DNA from: Firmicutes bacterium UBA2116
GTDB taxonomy: Bacteria > Bacillota > Clostridia > Tissierellales > Sedimentibacteraceae
NCBI GenBank assembly: GCA_002331025.1
Contig: DCYG01000040.1
Location: forward strand, 21,175 to 85,174
Direction of reading: 5' to 3'
DNA: 64,000 nucleotides
This document shows, piece after piece, positions 8,650 through 18,304 of the stretch. The notes under the pieces are model-generated. The model made no database searches. It was given only the letters and a program-made list of their open reading frames with translations, and was not told the DNA's origin. Positions within the stretch are counted from its first letter, which is position 1, and each line of letters begins with the position of its first letter. The position numbers and the translations under genes were made by a program.

Positions 8650-8725
8650 TTGCTCATCCTGAGCGAAAGTGAAGGACCTCGTTTGACAAAGATGAGATTC
8701 TTCACTGCGTTCAGAATGACACAGC
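8650..8725. repeat. Dispersed repeat (SERSEES type)
   Basis: The stretch contains CATCCTGAGCGAAAGTGAAG and, 25 bases on, TTCTTCACTGCGTTCAGAATG, two partly complementary halves. Translated on the minus strand it gives the familiar spurious CHSERSEES string of this intergenic repeat class. Confidence 0.6.
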
Positions 8726-8739
8726 CGTGCCTTATCAAG

Positions 8740-8784
8740 AGGTTGATGAAAAAAGCATGCTATGCATGCTTTTTTCATCAACCT
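8740..8784. terminator. Bidirectional terminator with a perfect 20 bp stem
   Basis: AGGTTGATGAAAAAAGCATG (8740-8759) and its exact reverse complement (8765-8784) flank a five-base loop. A/T runs in both arms suit convergent transcription from the small plus-strand gene and the minus-strand DUF378 gene. Confidence 0.85.
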
Positions 8785-8974
8785 AAGCAAATATTACATA
8801 AAGTAACGAATATAGTCCTGCAATTCCAATTAATAAGTAAATTATTCTTCCGATTTTGTTTTTCCATCCGCCAAATAAACTTTCTACTATATCAATTTTT
8901 GATATTCCATAAAGACCCCAGTTTAACGCACCGATAATAATAAGTATTGAAGCTATTGCAGTTATTATTTTCAT
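8783..8974 (-). CDS. DUF378 family small membrane protein (YuzA-like)
   Basis: The 63-residue protein has two transmembrane helices, with the DUF378 hallmark GALNWGLYGI near residue 15 and the second helix IIYLLIGIAGLYSLLYVIF. Function is unknown in this family. The ATG at 8974 is preceded by GGGAGG at four bases; a TTG four codons upstream is rejected because it overlaps the ribosome site. Confidence 0.85.
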   Translation of the reverse strand: MKIITAIASILIIIGALNWGLYGISKIDIVESLFGGWKNKIGRIIYLLIGIAGLYSLLYVIFA

Positions 8975-9048
8975 ATTTCCTCCCAAATAAACATTATATT
9001 AATACATTATATTTATGACAAAAAGAAATATGTACAAAGCTTTTATAT

Positions 9049-9873
9049 TTATTTCAAATCAAACAATTCTTTTAACTCGTAATATACCCCTGAATTGTTG
9101 TTGTCGAATTTAGAAATTCTTCTTGCTGCCTTTTTAATTTCTTCGGTTCCATTGACCATGGCAATTCCCATTCCCGCATTTCTCAACATTTCTATATCAT
9201 TATTATCATCACCTAAGGCTATAATATCCTCAGGCTCTATATTTTTTTGCACTGCATACTTCTTTAAAGAAGACCACTTACAGCCTTCAGGATGTAAAAA
9301 TTCCAATAATGCAAGATTGCCTAAATTTCTGTTGAAAATTGTATTGTAATACTTGGGATTAATCATTTCGGTGCCAAAATCACTGAGCTTATTATATTCA
9401 TTAAAGTAACAAACAGATAAAATTTTGCCGGTATTCGGAGGATCAAATTTTATCAGTTTTGCTCTGTTATAGTCTTTTTTAATGTAACCGGAATATTCTT
9501 TTTCAAATTCTTCTTTTTCGTATATTATATCATAACCGTTGTCATATTCATCCACATGTATAAAAGGATTCAAGCCCCTTCTCAGGCCCTCGTTATATAT
9601 TTTTTCGAAAAATAATGGATTGAGATAATTACAGCTCAAAACTATATCGTTATGTCTCACTACAGACCCGTTGTTTGATAATATTACGGGATTTAAATTA
9701 TTTATTGGTTCAATAAGCTTTTTAGCCATATAGTAATTTCTGCCGGTGGCTATTACTATTTCAATGCCGTTTTTATGTAATTCATTCAGTATGTATACTG
9801 TTTTATCGGTTATTTGTTTTTCATCATCAAGAAGTGTTCCGTCCAAGTCCGAAACAACCATTTTATATTTCAT
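9049..9873 (-). CDS. Cof-type HAD superfamily phosphatase
   Basis: Cof-type HAD enzymes are cytoplasmic phosphatases acting on sugar phosphates or flavin mononucleotide. The protein (about 274 residues) has motif I VSDLDGTLLDDE at the N-terminus, motif II IVIATGRN, and motif IV ALGDDNNDIEMLR followed by GIAMVNGTEEIK, with a type IIB cap between. I take the ATG at 9873 rather than the in-frame GTG two codons earlier, because GAGG lies about five bases from it. The opp terminator is just upstream. Confidence 0.92.
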   Translation of the reverse strand: MKYKMVVSDLDGTLLDDEKQITDKTVYILNELHKNGIEIVIATGRNYYMAKKLIEPINNLNPVILSNNGSVVRHNDIVLSCNYLNPLFFEKIYNEGLRRGLNPFIHVDEYDNGYDIIYEKEEFEKEYSGYIKKDYNRAKLIKFDPPNTGKILSVCYFNEYNKLSDFGTEMINPKYYNTIFNRNLGNLALLEFLHPEGCKWSSLKKYAVQKNIEPEDIIALGDDNNDIEMLRNAGMGIAMVNGTEEIKKAARRISKFDNNNSGVYYELKELFDLK

Positions 9874-9886
9874 AAACACCTCATAT

Positions 9887-9926
9887 AAAAAGGGGACTAT
9901 CCCTTAAGAGTTAGTCCGACCTTTTT
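9887..9926 (-). terminator. Terminator of the opp operon
   Basis: On the minus strand AAAAAGGTCGGACTA pairs with TAGTCCCCTTTTT, and the 3' arm ends in the T run. It lies 9 bp beyond the oppA stop codon. Confidence 0.75.
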
Positions 9927-9934
9927 ATTTAAAA

Positions 9935-11767
9935 TTATTTTGCTGTGTAAGCGTACATAAAATATTTATATCCTAACGGGCTCGGGAATGCTCCTTCAAG
10001 CTCTGGGCTCATCATGAATAAATCTGTATAGTAATAAATTGGACAAATTGCACCTGTTGACATAAGAACATCCTCTGCCTGATGCAACAAGTCAAAACGT
10101 TCTTCCGGATCTTTTGTAGCTTTAGATTCAGAAATTAACTTATCATATGATTCTGCCCAAGTTTTTCCTGATTCACCTTTGTACGTGTAACCTGCATAGC
10201 TTGCATGTTCGCCTCTGCCAAATTGTGAGTCGTTGTTACCACTGTTTGTAATCCACATATCAAGGAATGATATAGGATCATTGTAGTCTGCTAACCAGCC
10301 GTTTCTTGCAACTGAATAATTACCGTCTTTTCTTGTGTTAAGGAAAGTGCTCCATTCTTGTTTTTCGATAGTCATATTGATGCCATATTGTGCATATGTA
10401 GCTTGTAAATTAACAGCTATCGCTTCATGACCTGTTCCTTCATTAGTTAAATATTTAAGTGTTGGGAAACTACCTGAAATCATGCCATCATCGCCTACAG
10501 TAAATTCACCTGAAGAATCAGCAACTTCTCTCAATAAAGCAACTGCTTCTGCTGTATTTGATTCATAATCATCATCACTTACGCTGTAATATCCTGCACC
10601 ATTTCTATCAGGACCATTTTTAGCTACGAATTCTGTTTTTCCATCCGGTTCTGTTAATCCGATAGGAACAAAACTATTAGCCGGTTGCTGACCTGCCTGA
10701 CCGATTTCTTCAACTATATAGTTTCTGTCAATCATAAGTGAAAGAGCTTTTCTTATTTTTTCTCTTTCTGCTTCTTCAAAATTTGCAAACGCTGAGTCAT
10801 TTACATTGTATGAAACATAGTATGTTCCCAATTGACCAGTTATAAAGAATTCATCAGGATAATCTTCCTGTAATGCCTTGATTTCATCATTAGGCACCTG
10901 ATCTATGAATAAGTAAGATCCGTTCTGATAGTTAGCTAAAGTTGAAGTATCATCATCATTAAATGCAAATCTAAGTTCATTAGTAACAACAGCGTCTGCA
11001 TTATGATAGAATTCATTCTTCTGCATTACTAATTCACTTTGTGAGAATTCAACAACCTTGTACGGACCATTTCCTATGTATGTATCAGCTACGGTTGCCC
11101 AAGCTTCATTGCCATCAACTACAGATTCCTTAACAGGCATATAAGTAGGGAATGCACATAATTCATGGAAATATGGTGCGTCAACAGGCAATACAACTGT
11201 TAATGATTTGCCGTCTTCGGATGCAGTTACATTTAATTTAGCACCTTCAACTCCTGCTTCAACGTCAGCATAGCCATCGATAACGTCAAACATATATCCA
11301 TAGTCTGCTGCAGTCGCAGGATCAGCCGCTCTGTTCCAAGCATATACGAAGTCTTGAGCTGTTAAGTCTGAGCCGTCACTCCATTTCATACCGTCTTTCA
11401 GTTCAAAAGTGTATGAAACCATGCCGTCTGCAGTTTCTACAGGTTCAGGTAATTCCGTAGCCATGTCTGCATAAAGCTCTAATCCGCCATCGTCTTTTTG
11501 TCTGAAGCCTACTAATCCCGCAAAGTTATGGATTATATAAGTTGCTCCGTCAACAGCACTGTTAAGTGCAGGGTCGATAGTATCCGGATATGCACCAACA
11601 TGCAATGTCATACTTTCAGCAATTTCTGCCGGTTGTTCTTCACCCGGCTGTTCATTTGGTTCACCTGGTTCATTTGGTTCTGCCGGTGGCGGTGTAGTGT
11701 TATTTCCACATGCTGCTAAAGAAAATACCATCAATAGCACCAACAGAATAGATACAATTTTTTTCAT
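9935..11767 (-). CDS. oppA: Oligopeptide ABC transporter substrate-binding lipoprotein OppA
   Basis: The 610-residue extracellular receptor captures peptides for OppBCDF. It begins MKKIVSILLVLLMVFSLAACG, a lipoprotein signal with lipobox LAAC, followed by a Pro/Glu/Asn-rich linker and the SBP family 5 fold. Family-typical stretches are YTFELKDGMKWSDGSDLTAQDFVYAWNRA and NGPYKVVEF (described, not quoted in full). The ATG at 11767 has a GGAGGG site; an in-frame upstream ATG lacks one. It is the last gene of oppBCDFA, 165 bp after oppF, which may allow separate abundance control. Confidence 0.93.
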   Translation of the reverse strand: MKKIVSILLVLLMVFSLAACGNNTTPPPAEPNEPGEPNEQPGEEQPAEIAESMTLHVGAYPDTIDPALNSAVDGATYIIHNFAGLVGFRQKDDGGLELYADMATELPEPVETADGMVSYTFELKDGMKWSDGSDLTAQDFVYAWNRAADPATAADYGYMFDVIDGYADVEAGVEGAKLNVTASEDGKSLTVVLPVDAPYFHELCAFPTYMPVKESVVDGNEAWATVADTYIGNGPYKVVEFSQSELVMQKNEFYHNADAVVTNELRFAFNDDDTSTLANYQNGSYLFIDQVPNDEIKALQEDYPDEFFITGQLGTYYVSYNVNDSAFANFEEAEREKIRKALSLMIDRNYIVEEIGQAGQQPANSFVPIGLTEPDGKTEFVAKNGPDRNGAGYYSVSDDDYESNTAEAVALLREVADSSGEFTVGDDGMISGSFPTLKYLTNEGTGHEAIAVNLQATYAQYGINMTIEKQEWSTFLNTRKDGNYSVARNGWLADYNDPISFLDMWITNSGNNDSQFGRGEHASYAGYTYKGESGKTWAESYDKLISESKATKDPEERFDLLHQAEDVLMSTGAICPIYYYTDLFMMSPELEGAFPSPLGYKYFMYAYTAK

Positions 11768-11932
11768 TAATAAAATCCCTCCAAATTTTAAATTTATATT
11801 AATTATAAAAATTAATATCACATTGAATAAAGCTTTGAATATCTTTAAAATTTTATGTTTATTAATTTTTCATAAGCCTGTAATATGTAAAATTTACTCC
11901 GGCATCAAAATGCCGGGTAAATTAAATAGCAA

Positions 11933-12904
11933 TTATACGTTTATGCATGCCACATGATGTCCCGGTGCAACCTCTCTTAATTCAGGTCTTACTTCCTTGC
12001 ATTCGGGAGTAGCCCTGTTACACCTTGTTCTGAACGGACATCCCGAAGGCATATTGAGCGGACTCGGAACATCTCCTTCAAGAAGTATTCTCTTATGACT
12101 TCTTGCATATTCAGGATCAGGAATAGGAACTGCAGACAACAAGGAAATAGTGTACGGATGCAGCGGATGATCGTACAATTCATCAGCCGGTGCCAATTCC
12201 ATCATTCTTCCCAAGTACATTACAGCTATTCTGTCCGAAATGTGCTTTACAACCAACAGGTCATGGGCTATGAATAAATAAGTTAAATCTAATTTGTTTT
12301 GTAAATCTTCAAATGTATTTATTATCTGTGCCTGAATGGAAACGTCAAGAGCAGAAACGGGCTCATCGCAGACAATAAATTCAGGCTCAACCGCTAATGC
12401 TCTCGCAATACCGATTCTTTGTCTTTGCCCGCCTGAAAACTCATGTGCATAACGAGTTGCATGCTCACTGTTCAGTCCTACTATACTCATTAACTCATCA
12501 ATTCTATTCTGTCTCTCGGATTTTGTTTTAAAAAGCTTCAATACATCTAAAGGTTCTCCTACTATATCACCGATAGTCATCCTTGGATTAAGGGATGAAT
12601 ACGGATCCTGAAACACCATTTGCGCATTTCTTCTTAAATAATTTATAGATTTCGAACTTTCAATCTTTTGTCCGTTAAATATTATTTCTCCGCCTGTAGG
12701 CTTATACAATTGTAATATAGATCTTCCTACGGTAGTTTTTCCGCAACCGGATTCACCAACCAGACCCAATGTTTCACCCTTTTTAATGTTAAATGATATA
12801 TCGTCAACTGCTTTAAGCGGCTTACTTTTTAACATACCTGTCGGAATATCGAAGTATTGCTTTAAATTTTTGACCTCAAGAAGATTGTTTTTTTCTTTAT
12901 TCAT
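11933..12904 (-). CDS. oppF: Oligopeptide ABC transporter ATP-binding protein OppF
   Basis: One of the two cytoplasmic ATPases that power peptide import. The 323-residue protein has Walker A GESGCGKTTVG, signature SGGQRQRIGIARAL, Walker B FIVCDEPVSALD and the C-terminal oligopeptide/dipeptide region with CPFRTRCNRATPEC, whose Cys residues may bind a 4Fe-4S cluster as in related Opp and Dpp proteins. It overlaps oppD by 8 bp. Confidence 0.95.
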   Translation of the reverse strand: MNKEKNNLLEVKNLKQYFDIPTGMLKSKPLKAVDDISFNIKKGETLGLVGESGCGKTTVGRSILQLYKPTGGEIIFNGQKIESSKSINYLRRNAQMVFQDPYSSLNPRMTIGDIVGEPLDVLKLFKTKSERQNRIDELMSIVGLNSEHATRYAHEFSGGQRQRIGIARALAVEPEFIVCDEPVSALDVSIQAQIINTFEDLQNKLDLTYLFIAHDLLVVKHISDRIAVMYLGRMMELAPADELYDHPLHPYTISLLSAVPIPDPEYARSHKRILLEGDVPSPLNMPSGCPFRTRCNRATPECKEVRPELREVAPGHHVACINV

Positions 12905-13916
12905 GATTGTACATCTCCTCTACTTCTTTTATAGTTAATGTCTTATTCTCTATTCCGTCCTTGATATTCATCCAACAGCTTGAAGAATGCGTATCACTGA
13001 TTTTAATTTCACCGGGATTTTTATGAAGACAGACCTTCATTGCATTGTCACATCTCGGTGTAAATGGGCATCCGTCAGGCATATTTAATAAATCCACCGG
13101 ATTCCCCCCAATAGGATGAAGTCTTTCCTTACTTTGAGCATTAGGGATCGACTTTAACAATCCTTTTGTATACTCATGCTTAGGATTGTAGAATATATCA
13201 TCAGAGGTACCTCTTTCAGCAATTTCTCCGGCATACATTACTATTATTTCATCACACATATCTGCTACTACTCCTAAATCATGTGTAATAAGTATTATAG
13301 CCATTCCTAACTGTTTTTGCAAGTCTTTCATTAAATCAAGTATTTGTGCCTGAATTGTAACGTCAAGAGCCGTAGTAGGTTCATCTGCTATCAATATATC
13401 AGGCTCACATGCCAAAGCCATTGCAATCATAACTCTTTGCCTCATACCGCCTGAAAATTCGTAAGGGTATTGATTTATTCTTTTTTCAGGTTCATTTACG
13501 CCTACAAGCTTAAGCATTTCTATCGCTCTTTCCTTAGCTTGTTCCTTATTTCTTTTCGTATGAAGCATAATAGCTTCCATCAACTGGTTTCCAATTGTGA
13601 AAACAGGATTCAAGCTTGTCATAGGGTCCTGGAAAATAATACTTATCTGATTACCCCTGACACCCTGCATAACATCTTTATCTGCACCTACTAACTCTTT
13701 TCCTTTAAGCTTAATACTTCCTCTTACAATCTTTCCTGGATCGGTCAATATCTGTAGTATCGAATATGCTGTTACACTCTTACCCGAGCCTGATTCTCCA
13801 ACTATACCCAGCACCTTTCCTTCTTCTAATTCAAATGACACTCCATTAACTGCCTTAACCTCTCCAGAAGAGGTGAAAAATGAAGTGTGCAAATCTTTTA
13901 CTGATAATAAACTCAT
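12897..13916 (-). CDS. oppD: Oligopeptide ABC transporter ATP-binding protein OppD
   Basis: Partner ATPase of OppF. The 339 residues contain Walker A GESGSGKSVTA, signature SGGMRQRVMIAMAL, Walker B ILIADEPTTALD and a C-terminal CPFTPRC motif. The gene follows oppC after 10 bp and overlaps oppF. Nothing unusual is seen. Confidence 0.95.
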   Translation of the reverse strand: MSLLSVKDLHTSFFTSSGEVKAVNGVSFELEEGKVLGIVGESGSGKSVTAYSILQILTDPGKIVRGSIKLKGKELVGADKDVMQGVRGNQISIIFQDPMTSLNPVFTIGNQLMEAIMLHTKRNKEQAKERAIEMLKLVGVNEPEKRINQYPYEFSGGMRQRVMIAMALACEPDILIADEPTTALDVTIQAQILDLMKDLQKQLGMAIILITHDLGVVADMCDEIIVMYAGEIAERGTSDDIFYNPKHEYTKGLLKSIPNAQSKERLHPIGGNPVDLLNMPDGCPFTPRCDNAMKVCLHKNPGEIKISDTHSSSCWMNIKDGIENKTLTIKEVEEMYNHE

Positions 13917-13926
13917 TCTATTCCTC

Positions 13927-15000
13927 CTACTTCTTTAATTTAGGGTCAAAGGCATCTCTCAGACCGTCGCCTAACAGGTTAAATGAAAGTACTATCAACC
14001 ATATGCTGATTGCCGGTATTATCAATCTATAAGGATAGCTGTAAATACCTGAAAGTGCATCAGAAGCTAACGAACCCAAGCTCGGCATAGGTATGGATAC
14101 ACCAAGACCAAGGAAGCTCAGAAAGCTTTCTGTAAATATAGCTGACGGTATCTGCAATGCCGTAGATATAATTATTACACTCATACAATTCGGAAGCAAA
14201 TGCTTTTGTATAATCCTACCGGGCTTAGCTCCTATAGATTTTGCCGCCAATACATATTCCTGCTGTTTTATGGACAGTATCTGACCACGTACAAGACGTG
14301 CCATTCCTACCCAGTACAATATAGCAAATACAATGAAAATACTCATCATATCAGTACCTATTTTAGCCAGAGCAGTACCTTCAAGATCTAATGTCTGATT
14401 CAGTACAACTGAGAATAATATTATCATAAGCATATCCGGCAGCGAATAAATAATATCTACGATTCTCATCATAAACAGGTCTATCCGTCCGCCAAAATAC
14501 CCTGCAACAGAGCCGTAAAGAATACCGATTATCAATACTATTATAGCAGCAAAGAATCCAACCAACAAGGAAATTCTTCCGCCGTATATTACTCTGATTG
14601 CATAATCTCGCCCGGAAGAGTCCGTACCAAAGATATGCGGGAATACTTTTTCACCGTTTGCAATCCTTGCAAGCTCCGTTTCACCATACTCAAAGGGCTT
14701 TAAATTGTTATAGGTTTTATCTATTCTTTTTCCCTGCGCCACTCCTAACTGCTGTTCATATGTGTAAGGATATAGCATAGGTACAAATGTAACTATCAAC
14801 GCAATCAAAATTATGATGGATAATGAAGCCATCGCAATTTTATTTTTTCTTAATTTTCTCATTCCATCCTTGAAGAACGTCGTGCTTTCGCTCATTCTAA
14901 CCTGCTGCAGCTTTTCGTCATCTGTTGCTGTTTCAAAATCCTTCAGGTTAAGCTGAAAACTAAGTAAATTCTTTTTTGGCGTAATGTCTTGATTATTCAT
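13927..15000 (-). CDS. oppC: Oligopeptide ABC transporter permease OppC
   Basis: Inner-membrane permease with an N-terminal OppC_N region and about six transmembrane helices. The EAA-type coupling loop is visible as VLAAKSIGAKPGRIIQKHLLPN near residue 255. The 357-residue length and the GTDSSGRDYAIRVIYGGR segment are typical. It pairs with OppB from the same operon. Confidence 0.94.
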   Translation of the reverse strand: MNNQDITPKKNLLSFQLNLKDFETATDDEKLQQVRMSESTTFFKDGMRKLRKNKIAMASLSIIILIALIVTFVPMLYPYTYEQQLGVAQGKRIDKTYNNLKPFEYGETELARIANGEKVFPHIFGTDSSGRDYAIRVIYGGRISLLVGFFAAIIVLIIGILYGSVAGYFGGRIDLFMMRIVDIIYSLPDMLMIILFSVVLNQTLDLEGTALAKIGTDMMSIFIVFAILYWVGMARLVRGQILSIKQQEYVLAAKSIGAKPGRIIQKHLLPNCMSVIIISTALQIPSAIFTESFLSFLGLGVSIPMPSLGSLASDALSGIYSYPYRLIIPAISIWLIVLSFNLLGDGLRDAFDPKLKK

Positions 15001-15020
15001 ATATTACTTGCCTCCTATTC

Positions 15021-15947
15021 CTATGACAAATCAATTCTTGGATCAAATACCTTGTAAAGGATGTCTGATACAAGCATCATTACAACTATAAGTGCCGCCA
15101 AAAATATTGTTGTTCCCATTATCATGGTGTAGTCACGATTAATAATACTCGAAACAAACTCTTTTCCAAGTCCCGGAACTGCCAATATCTTTTCAACTAC
15201 CAGACTCCCGGTTACTATATACGCAACCATAGGTCCTGCATATGTTATAACAGGAGTTACGGCATTACGAAGAGCGTGCTTGAATAAAACTTTTGCGGGC
15301 TTTACACCCTTTGCCCTTGCCGTTCTTATATAATCCTGACCGAGAACATCCAGCATACTCGATCTTGTTAACCTAATAATGTATGACATCGGATACAGGC
15401 TAAGAGCTATTATGGGCAATACCAAACCTCCCGGTTCATTACCGTTGGCAGGAAAGATTTTCAAATACACACAAAATATTAACAGTAACAACGTTGCTAT
15501 AATAAACGATGGCATAGCAACCATTGCCGTAGAAATAAACATTATAACCTTATCAATTATTTTATTATGAAAAACCGCTGCCAATGAACCAAATACTAAA
15601 CCAAGAACTATAGCTGATGCCGCTGCTGTTCCTCCCAGCTTAGCGCTGACTTTGAATCCATTCAAAATAACTGTAGTAACATCCCTTCCCCTTTGTCTGA
15701 GAGACGGACCAAAATCAAATCGCGTAATATCCTTTAAATATGTTGTATATTGCTCACTTAAAGGCTTGTCTAATCCATATTTCGCTTCCAATGCTGCCGT
15801 AACAGCGGCACTTGGTGATTTTTCGCTTAGAAAAGGACCTCCTGGGATACTGTGCATTGTAAAAAATGTAATAGTTATTATCAAGAATATAGTAATAACT
15901 GCAAGGGCTAACCTTTTACAAATATATAATGCCAATTTTGAACTCAT
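15021..15947 (-). CDS. oppB: Oligopeptide ABC transporter permease OppB
   Basis: First gene of the opp operon. The 308-residue membrane protein has six predicted helices, the N-terminal signature of the family (TFFTMHSIPGGPF) and the coupling loop YIRTARAKGVKPAKVLFKHALRN near residue 205. It is transcribed from the promoter at 16056-16084. Confidence 0.94.
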   Translation of the reverse strand: MSSKLALYICKRLALAVITIFLIITITFFTMHSIPGGPFLSEKSPSAAVTAALEAKYGLDKPLSEQYTTYLKDITRFDFGPSLRQRGRDVTTVILNGFKVSAKLGGTAAASAIVLGLVFGSLAAVFHNKIIDKVIMFISTAMVAMPSFIIATLLLLIFCVYLKIFPANGNEPGGLVLPIIALSLYPMSYIIRLTRSSMLDVLGQDYIRTARAKGVKPAKVLFKHALRNAVTPVITYAGPMVAYIVTGSLVVEKILAVPGLGKEFVSSIINRDYTMIMGTTIFLAALIVVMMLVSDILYKVFDPRIDLS

Positions 15948-16309
15948 TATAATACCTCCAAATTAATTACAAAATTGATACGAAAATTTCTCCTTGCTGT
16001 ATATGATTATTCATCACCGCATTTTGAATATTTTCTTACAATTAATGCGTAAACCATTATAACACAACAAAATTCATATTTCAATATTTTTTATTAATAT
16101 GCTTACAATGAATATTAATGTAATAGAAAGCGTTTATCTGAACAATGCAAACGCATTCAAGTGTTAAGATTGCCATATTTTAGAACACATTTGCACCAAA
16201 AACAATTGTATCTATATACATATTTTCTCATTTTTCACAAAAATGCAAACATTTTTCTGCATTCAAAAAACGTATTTTGTAAATAATACACGAACAAATA
16301 AAAACCAGT
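15948..16309. other. Intergenic region upstream of opp
   Basis: This 362-base stretch holds the opp promoter (16056-16084). A weak minus-strand hairpin at 16237-16259 (AAAAATG, TTTG loop, CATTTTT) may end the pepD transcript. I saw no gene or riboswitch, and no convincing CodY box. Confidence 0.6.
16056..16084 (-). promoter_or_regulatory. Sigma-A type promoter for oppBCDFA
   Basis: TTGAAA (16084-16079), a 17 bp spacer and TATAAT (16061-16056) on the minus strand give a near-consensus promoter about 110 bases from the oppB start. Confidence 0.75.
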
Positions 16310-17746
16310 TTATTTGATTTTTTCAAGTATCTTTATCAATAAATTATATACATTTTCTACTGATTTTATGTCTACATGTTCGTTTGGTGAATGAGCATCA
16401 AAAGCATCAGGCCCTAAGGATATAGCATCTAAACCCTGGATTTTCTCCATTAACAATCCGCATTCCAGTCCTGCGTGTATTGCCTCAACTTTTGGTTCCT
16501 TTCCATATATGTCTTTATAGCTTTTTATGCAGATGTTTCTTATTTCCGATTTTTCTTTAAATTCCCATCCGGGATAATATCCGGAAATAAAGCATTCTAT
16601 TCCCAGGCTTTCACCTATTTGTTCCATTACAAAAGCTACGTTCTCTGTCATCAAAGATTTTACGGAGCTTCTTGCTTGATTATGAAGCGTTATATATTTT
16701 TCGTCCTGAGTAATAACCCCAAGATTATTAGAGCTTATTACAAGGTTAATAACCGTACTTCTTGACAATGGTCCGTTTGGAATCAGATTTATAGCAGAAA
16801 CAACCTTTTTAAACACATCTCTTTCTAATACCTCTGCTTCTGCGTTTATATTTTCAAGCATAACAGTAATATTACAATCTGTTGTCATGTATTCGTTTTT
16901 CAAAATTTCATTCCATAGCTTAACTTTATCTTTAACCTTTTCAACATCGTTCATCGCAATATAAGCATTGGCTTCTCTGGGTATAGCATTGCCCTTTGAA
17001 CCCCCTGTTATATTTATCAAATCTATATAATCATATAAATCATAAAGGATTCTGCCTAATATTTTATTTGCATTCCCTTTTTCTTTATTAATATCCGTAC
17101 CTGAGTGTCCTCCCGATAAACCTTTTACACTGAGCTTGCAGCAATTTTTTCTTACTTCCTGATATTTTACCGGGATTTTAAATTCAATTCCGCATCCGCC
17201 TGCACAGCCGCATGTAAATACTCCTTCTTCTTCGCTGTCTAAGTTCAGGAGATACTTGGCTTTAAAAATACTTCCATCCACCTTATCGGCACCTGTCATA
17301 CCCTTTTCTTCATCCGAAGTTATTAAAACTTCAAGTGCTGGGTGCGACAATTCGTCTGAATCCAAAATGGACAATGCATAAGCAACGGCAATGCCATTAT
17401 CCGCACCTAAGGTAGTTTCGGTTGCATAAATACATCCATCTTTTATTCTTAGTTTTATAGAGTCTTTACTAAAATCATGCTGAACCCCTTCGTTTTTTTC
17501 ACATACCATGTCCATATGACCCTGCAGCATAACGACAGGCGCATTTTCATAGCTCTCCGTTGCAGGTTTTTTAATGATTATGTTTAAATAATCATCCTGT
17601 ATAACTTCCCATCCCTTAGATATACTTAAGTTATACAAATAGTCAGAAATCTCTTTTTCATAACCGGAGCATCTTGGTATCTTAGAAATTTCTTCAAAAT
17701 AATAAAACACTTTTTCAGGCTTCAAGCCTCCTAACACTCTTTCCAT
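16310..17746 (-). CDS. pepD: Aminoacyl-histidine dipeptidase PepD (M20 family)
   Basis: PepD hydrolyses Xaa-His and other dipeptides with two metal ions. The protein (478 residues) has the M20 metal site MLQGHMDMVCEKN near residue 80, LGADNGIAVAYALSIL near 118, TSDEEKGMTGAD near 147, and a late HAGLECG segment. The ATG at 17746 sits six bases after GGAGG; a GTG two codons upstream is less well placed. It lies directly upstream of opp in the direction of transcription, supporting use of imported peptides. Confidence 0.92.
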   Translation of the reverse strand: MERVLGGLKPEKVFYYFEEISKIPRCSGYEKEISDYLYNLSISKGWEVIQDDYLNIIIKKPATESYENAPVVMLQGHMDMVCEKNEGVQHDFSKDSIKLRIKDGCIYATETTLGADNGIAVAYALSILDSDELSHPALEVLITSDEEKGMTGADKVDGSIFKAKYLLNLDSEEEGVFTCGCAGGCGIEFKIPVKYQEVRKNCCKLSVKGLSGGHSGTDINKEKGNANKILGRILYDLYDYIDLINITGGSKGNAIPREANAYIAMNDVEKVKDKVKLWNEILKNEYMTTDCNITVMLENINAEAEVLERDVFKKVVSAINLIPNGPLSRSTVINLVISSNNLGVITQDEKYITLHNQARSSVKSLMTENVAFVMEQIGESLGIECFISGYYPGWEFKEKSEIRNICIKSYKDIYGKEPKVEAIHAGLECGLLMEKIQGLDAISLGPDAFDAHSPNEHVDIKSVENVYNLLIKILEKIK

Positions 17747-17771
17747 TTTCACCCTCCATATTACACGAATT

Positions 17772-18281
17772 TTAATCTACTTTCCCTATTCTGTTTAATG
17801 GGAAAAATCTAAAAATTACATTTCCGATTATTTTACTTTCTTCTATATATGGTTTTTCCCAATAACGTGCATCAAAAGAAAGAGGTCTGTTATCACCAAA
17901 AAATAAATAATGTTTTTCAGGAATATTAAATATTTTTGATATGCCTTCAGCATTAGTTACATATGGCTCATCTAACTTTTCTCCGTTTATATAAACACTG
18001 CCGTCTTTTTTTACTTCCACAGTTTCTCCGGGCAAGCCAATCAACCTTTTAACAAGACGTTTTTCTTCTAATTCGTCAGATTTGAAAACCAATATATCTC
18101 CTCTTTTAGCATCATTTATATCGAATAATTCATTAACATATAATCTATCCCCGGGCATTATTGCTGTTTCCATAGAGCCGGTAGGTACTGTTACTAAAAT
18201 GAAAATATATTTATTCAATAACAATACGATAGCCAAAGCAACAACAACGGGTACAACCCATTCCTTGACAAAATATTTCAT
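17772..18281 (-). CDS. lepB: Type I signal peptidase
   Basis: A membrane serine protease that removes signal peptides from exported proteins. The 169-residue form has one N-terminal transmembrane helix, the catalytic Ser in PTGSMETAI (Ser36), the general-base Lys in RLVKRLIGLPGE (Lys78) and the downstream box FFGDNRPLSFDARYW. It is the short Gram-positive type. It lies between two peptidase genes and is probably cotranscribed with them. Confidence 0.95.
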   Translation of the reverse strand: MKYFVKEWVVPVVVALAIVLLLNKYIFILVTVPTGSMETAIMPGDRLYVNELFDINDAKRGDILVFKSDELEEKRLVKRLIGLPGETVEVKKDGSVYINGEKLDEPYVTNAEGISKIFNIPEKHYLFFGDNRPLSFDARYWEKPYIEESKIIGNVIFRFFPLNRIGKVD

Positions 18282-18304
18282 TGCTTCACATCCATTTCAT
18301 TTAA

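Noticed and set aside
8371..8790. A 139-codon minus-strand ORF containing CHSERSEES
   Set aside because: It is a translation of the dispersed intergenic repeat and terminator stem, overlaps a better small gene on the other strand, and has no ribosome site.
15960..15990. A CodY box upstream of oppB
   Set aside because: GAAAATT is present but the left half-site matches poorly; too weak to report.
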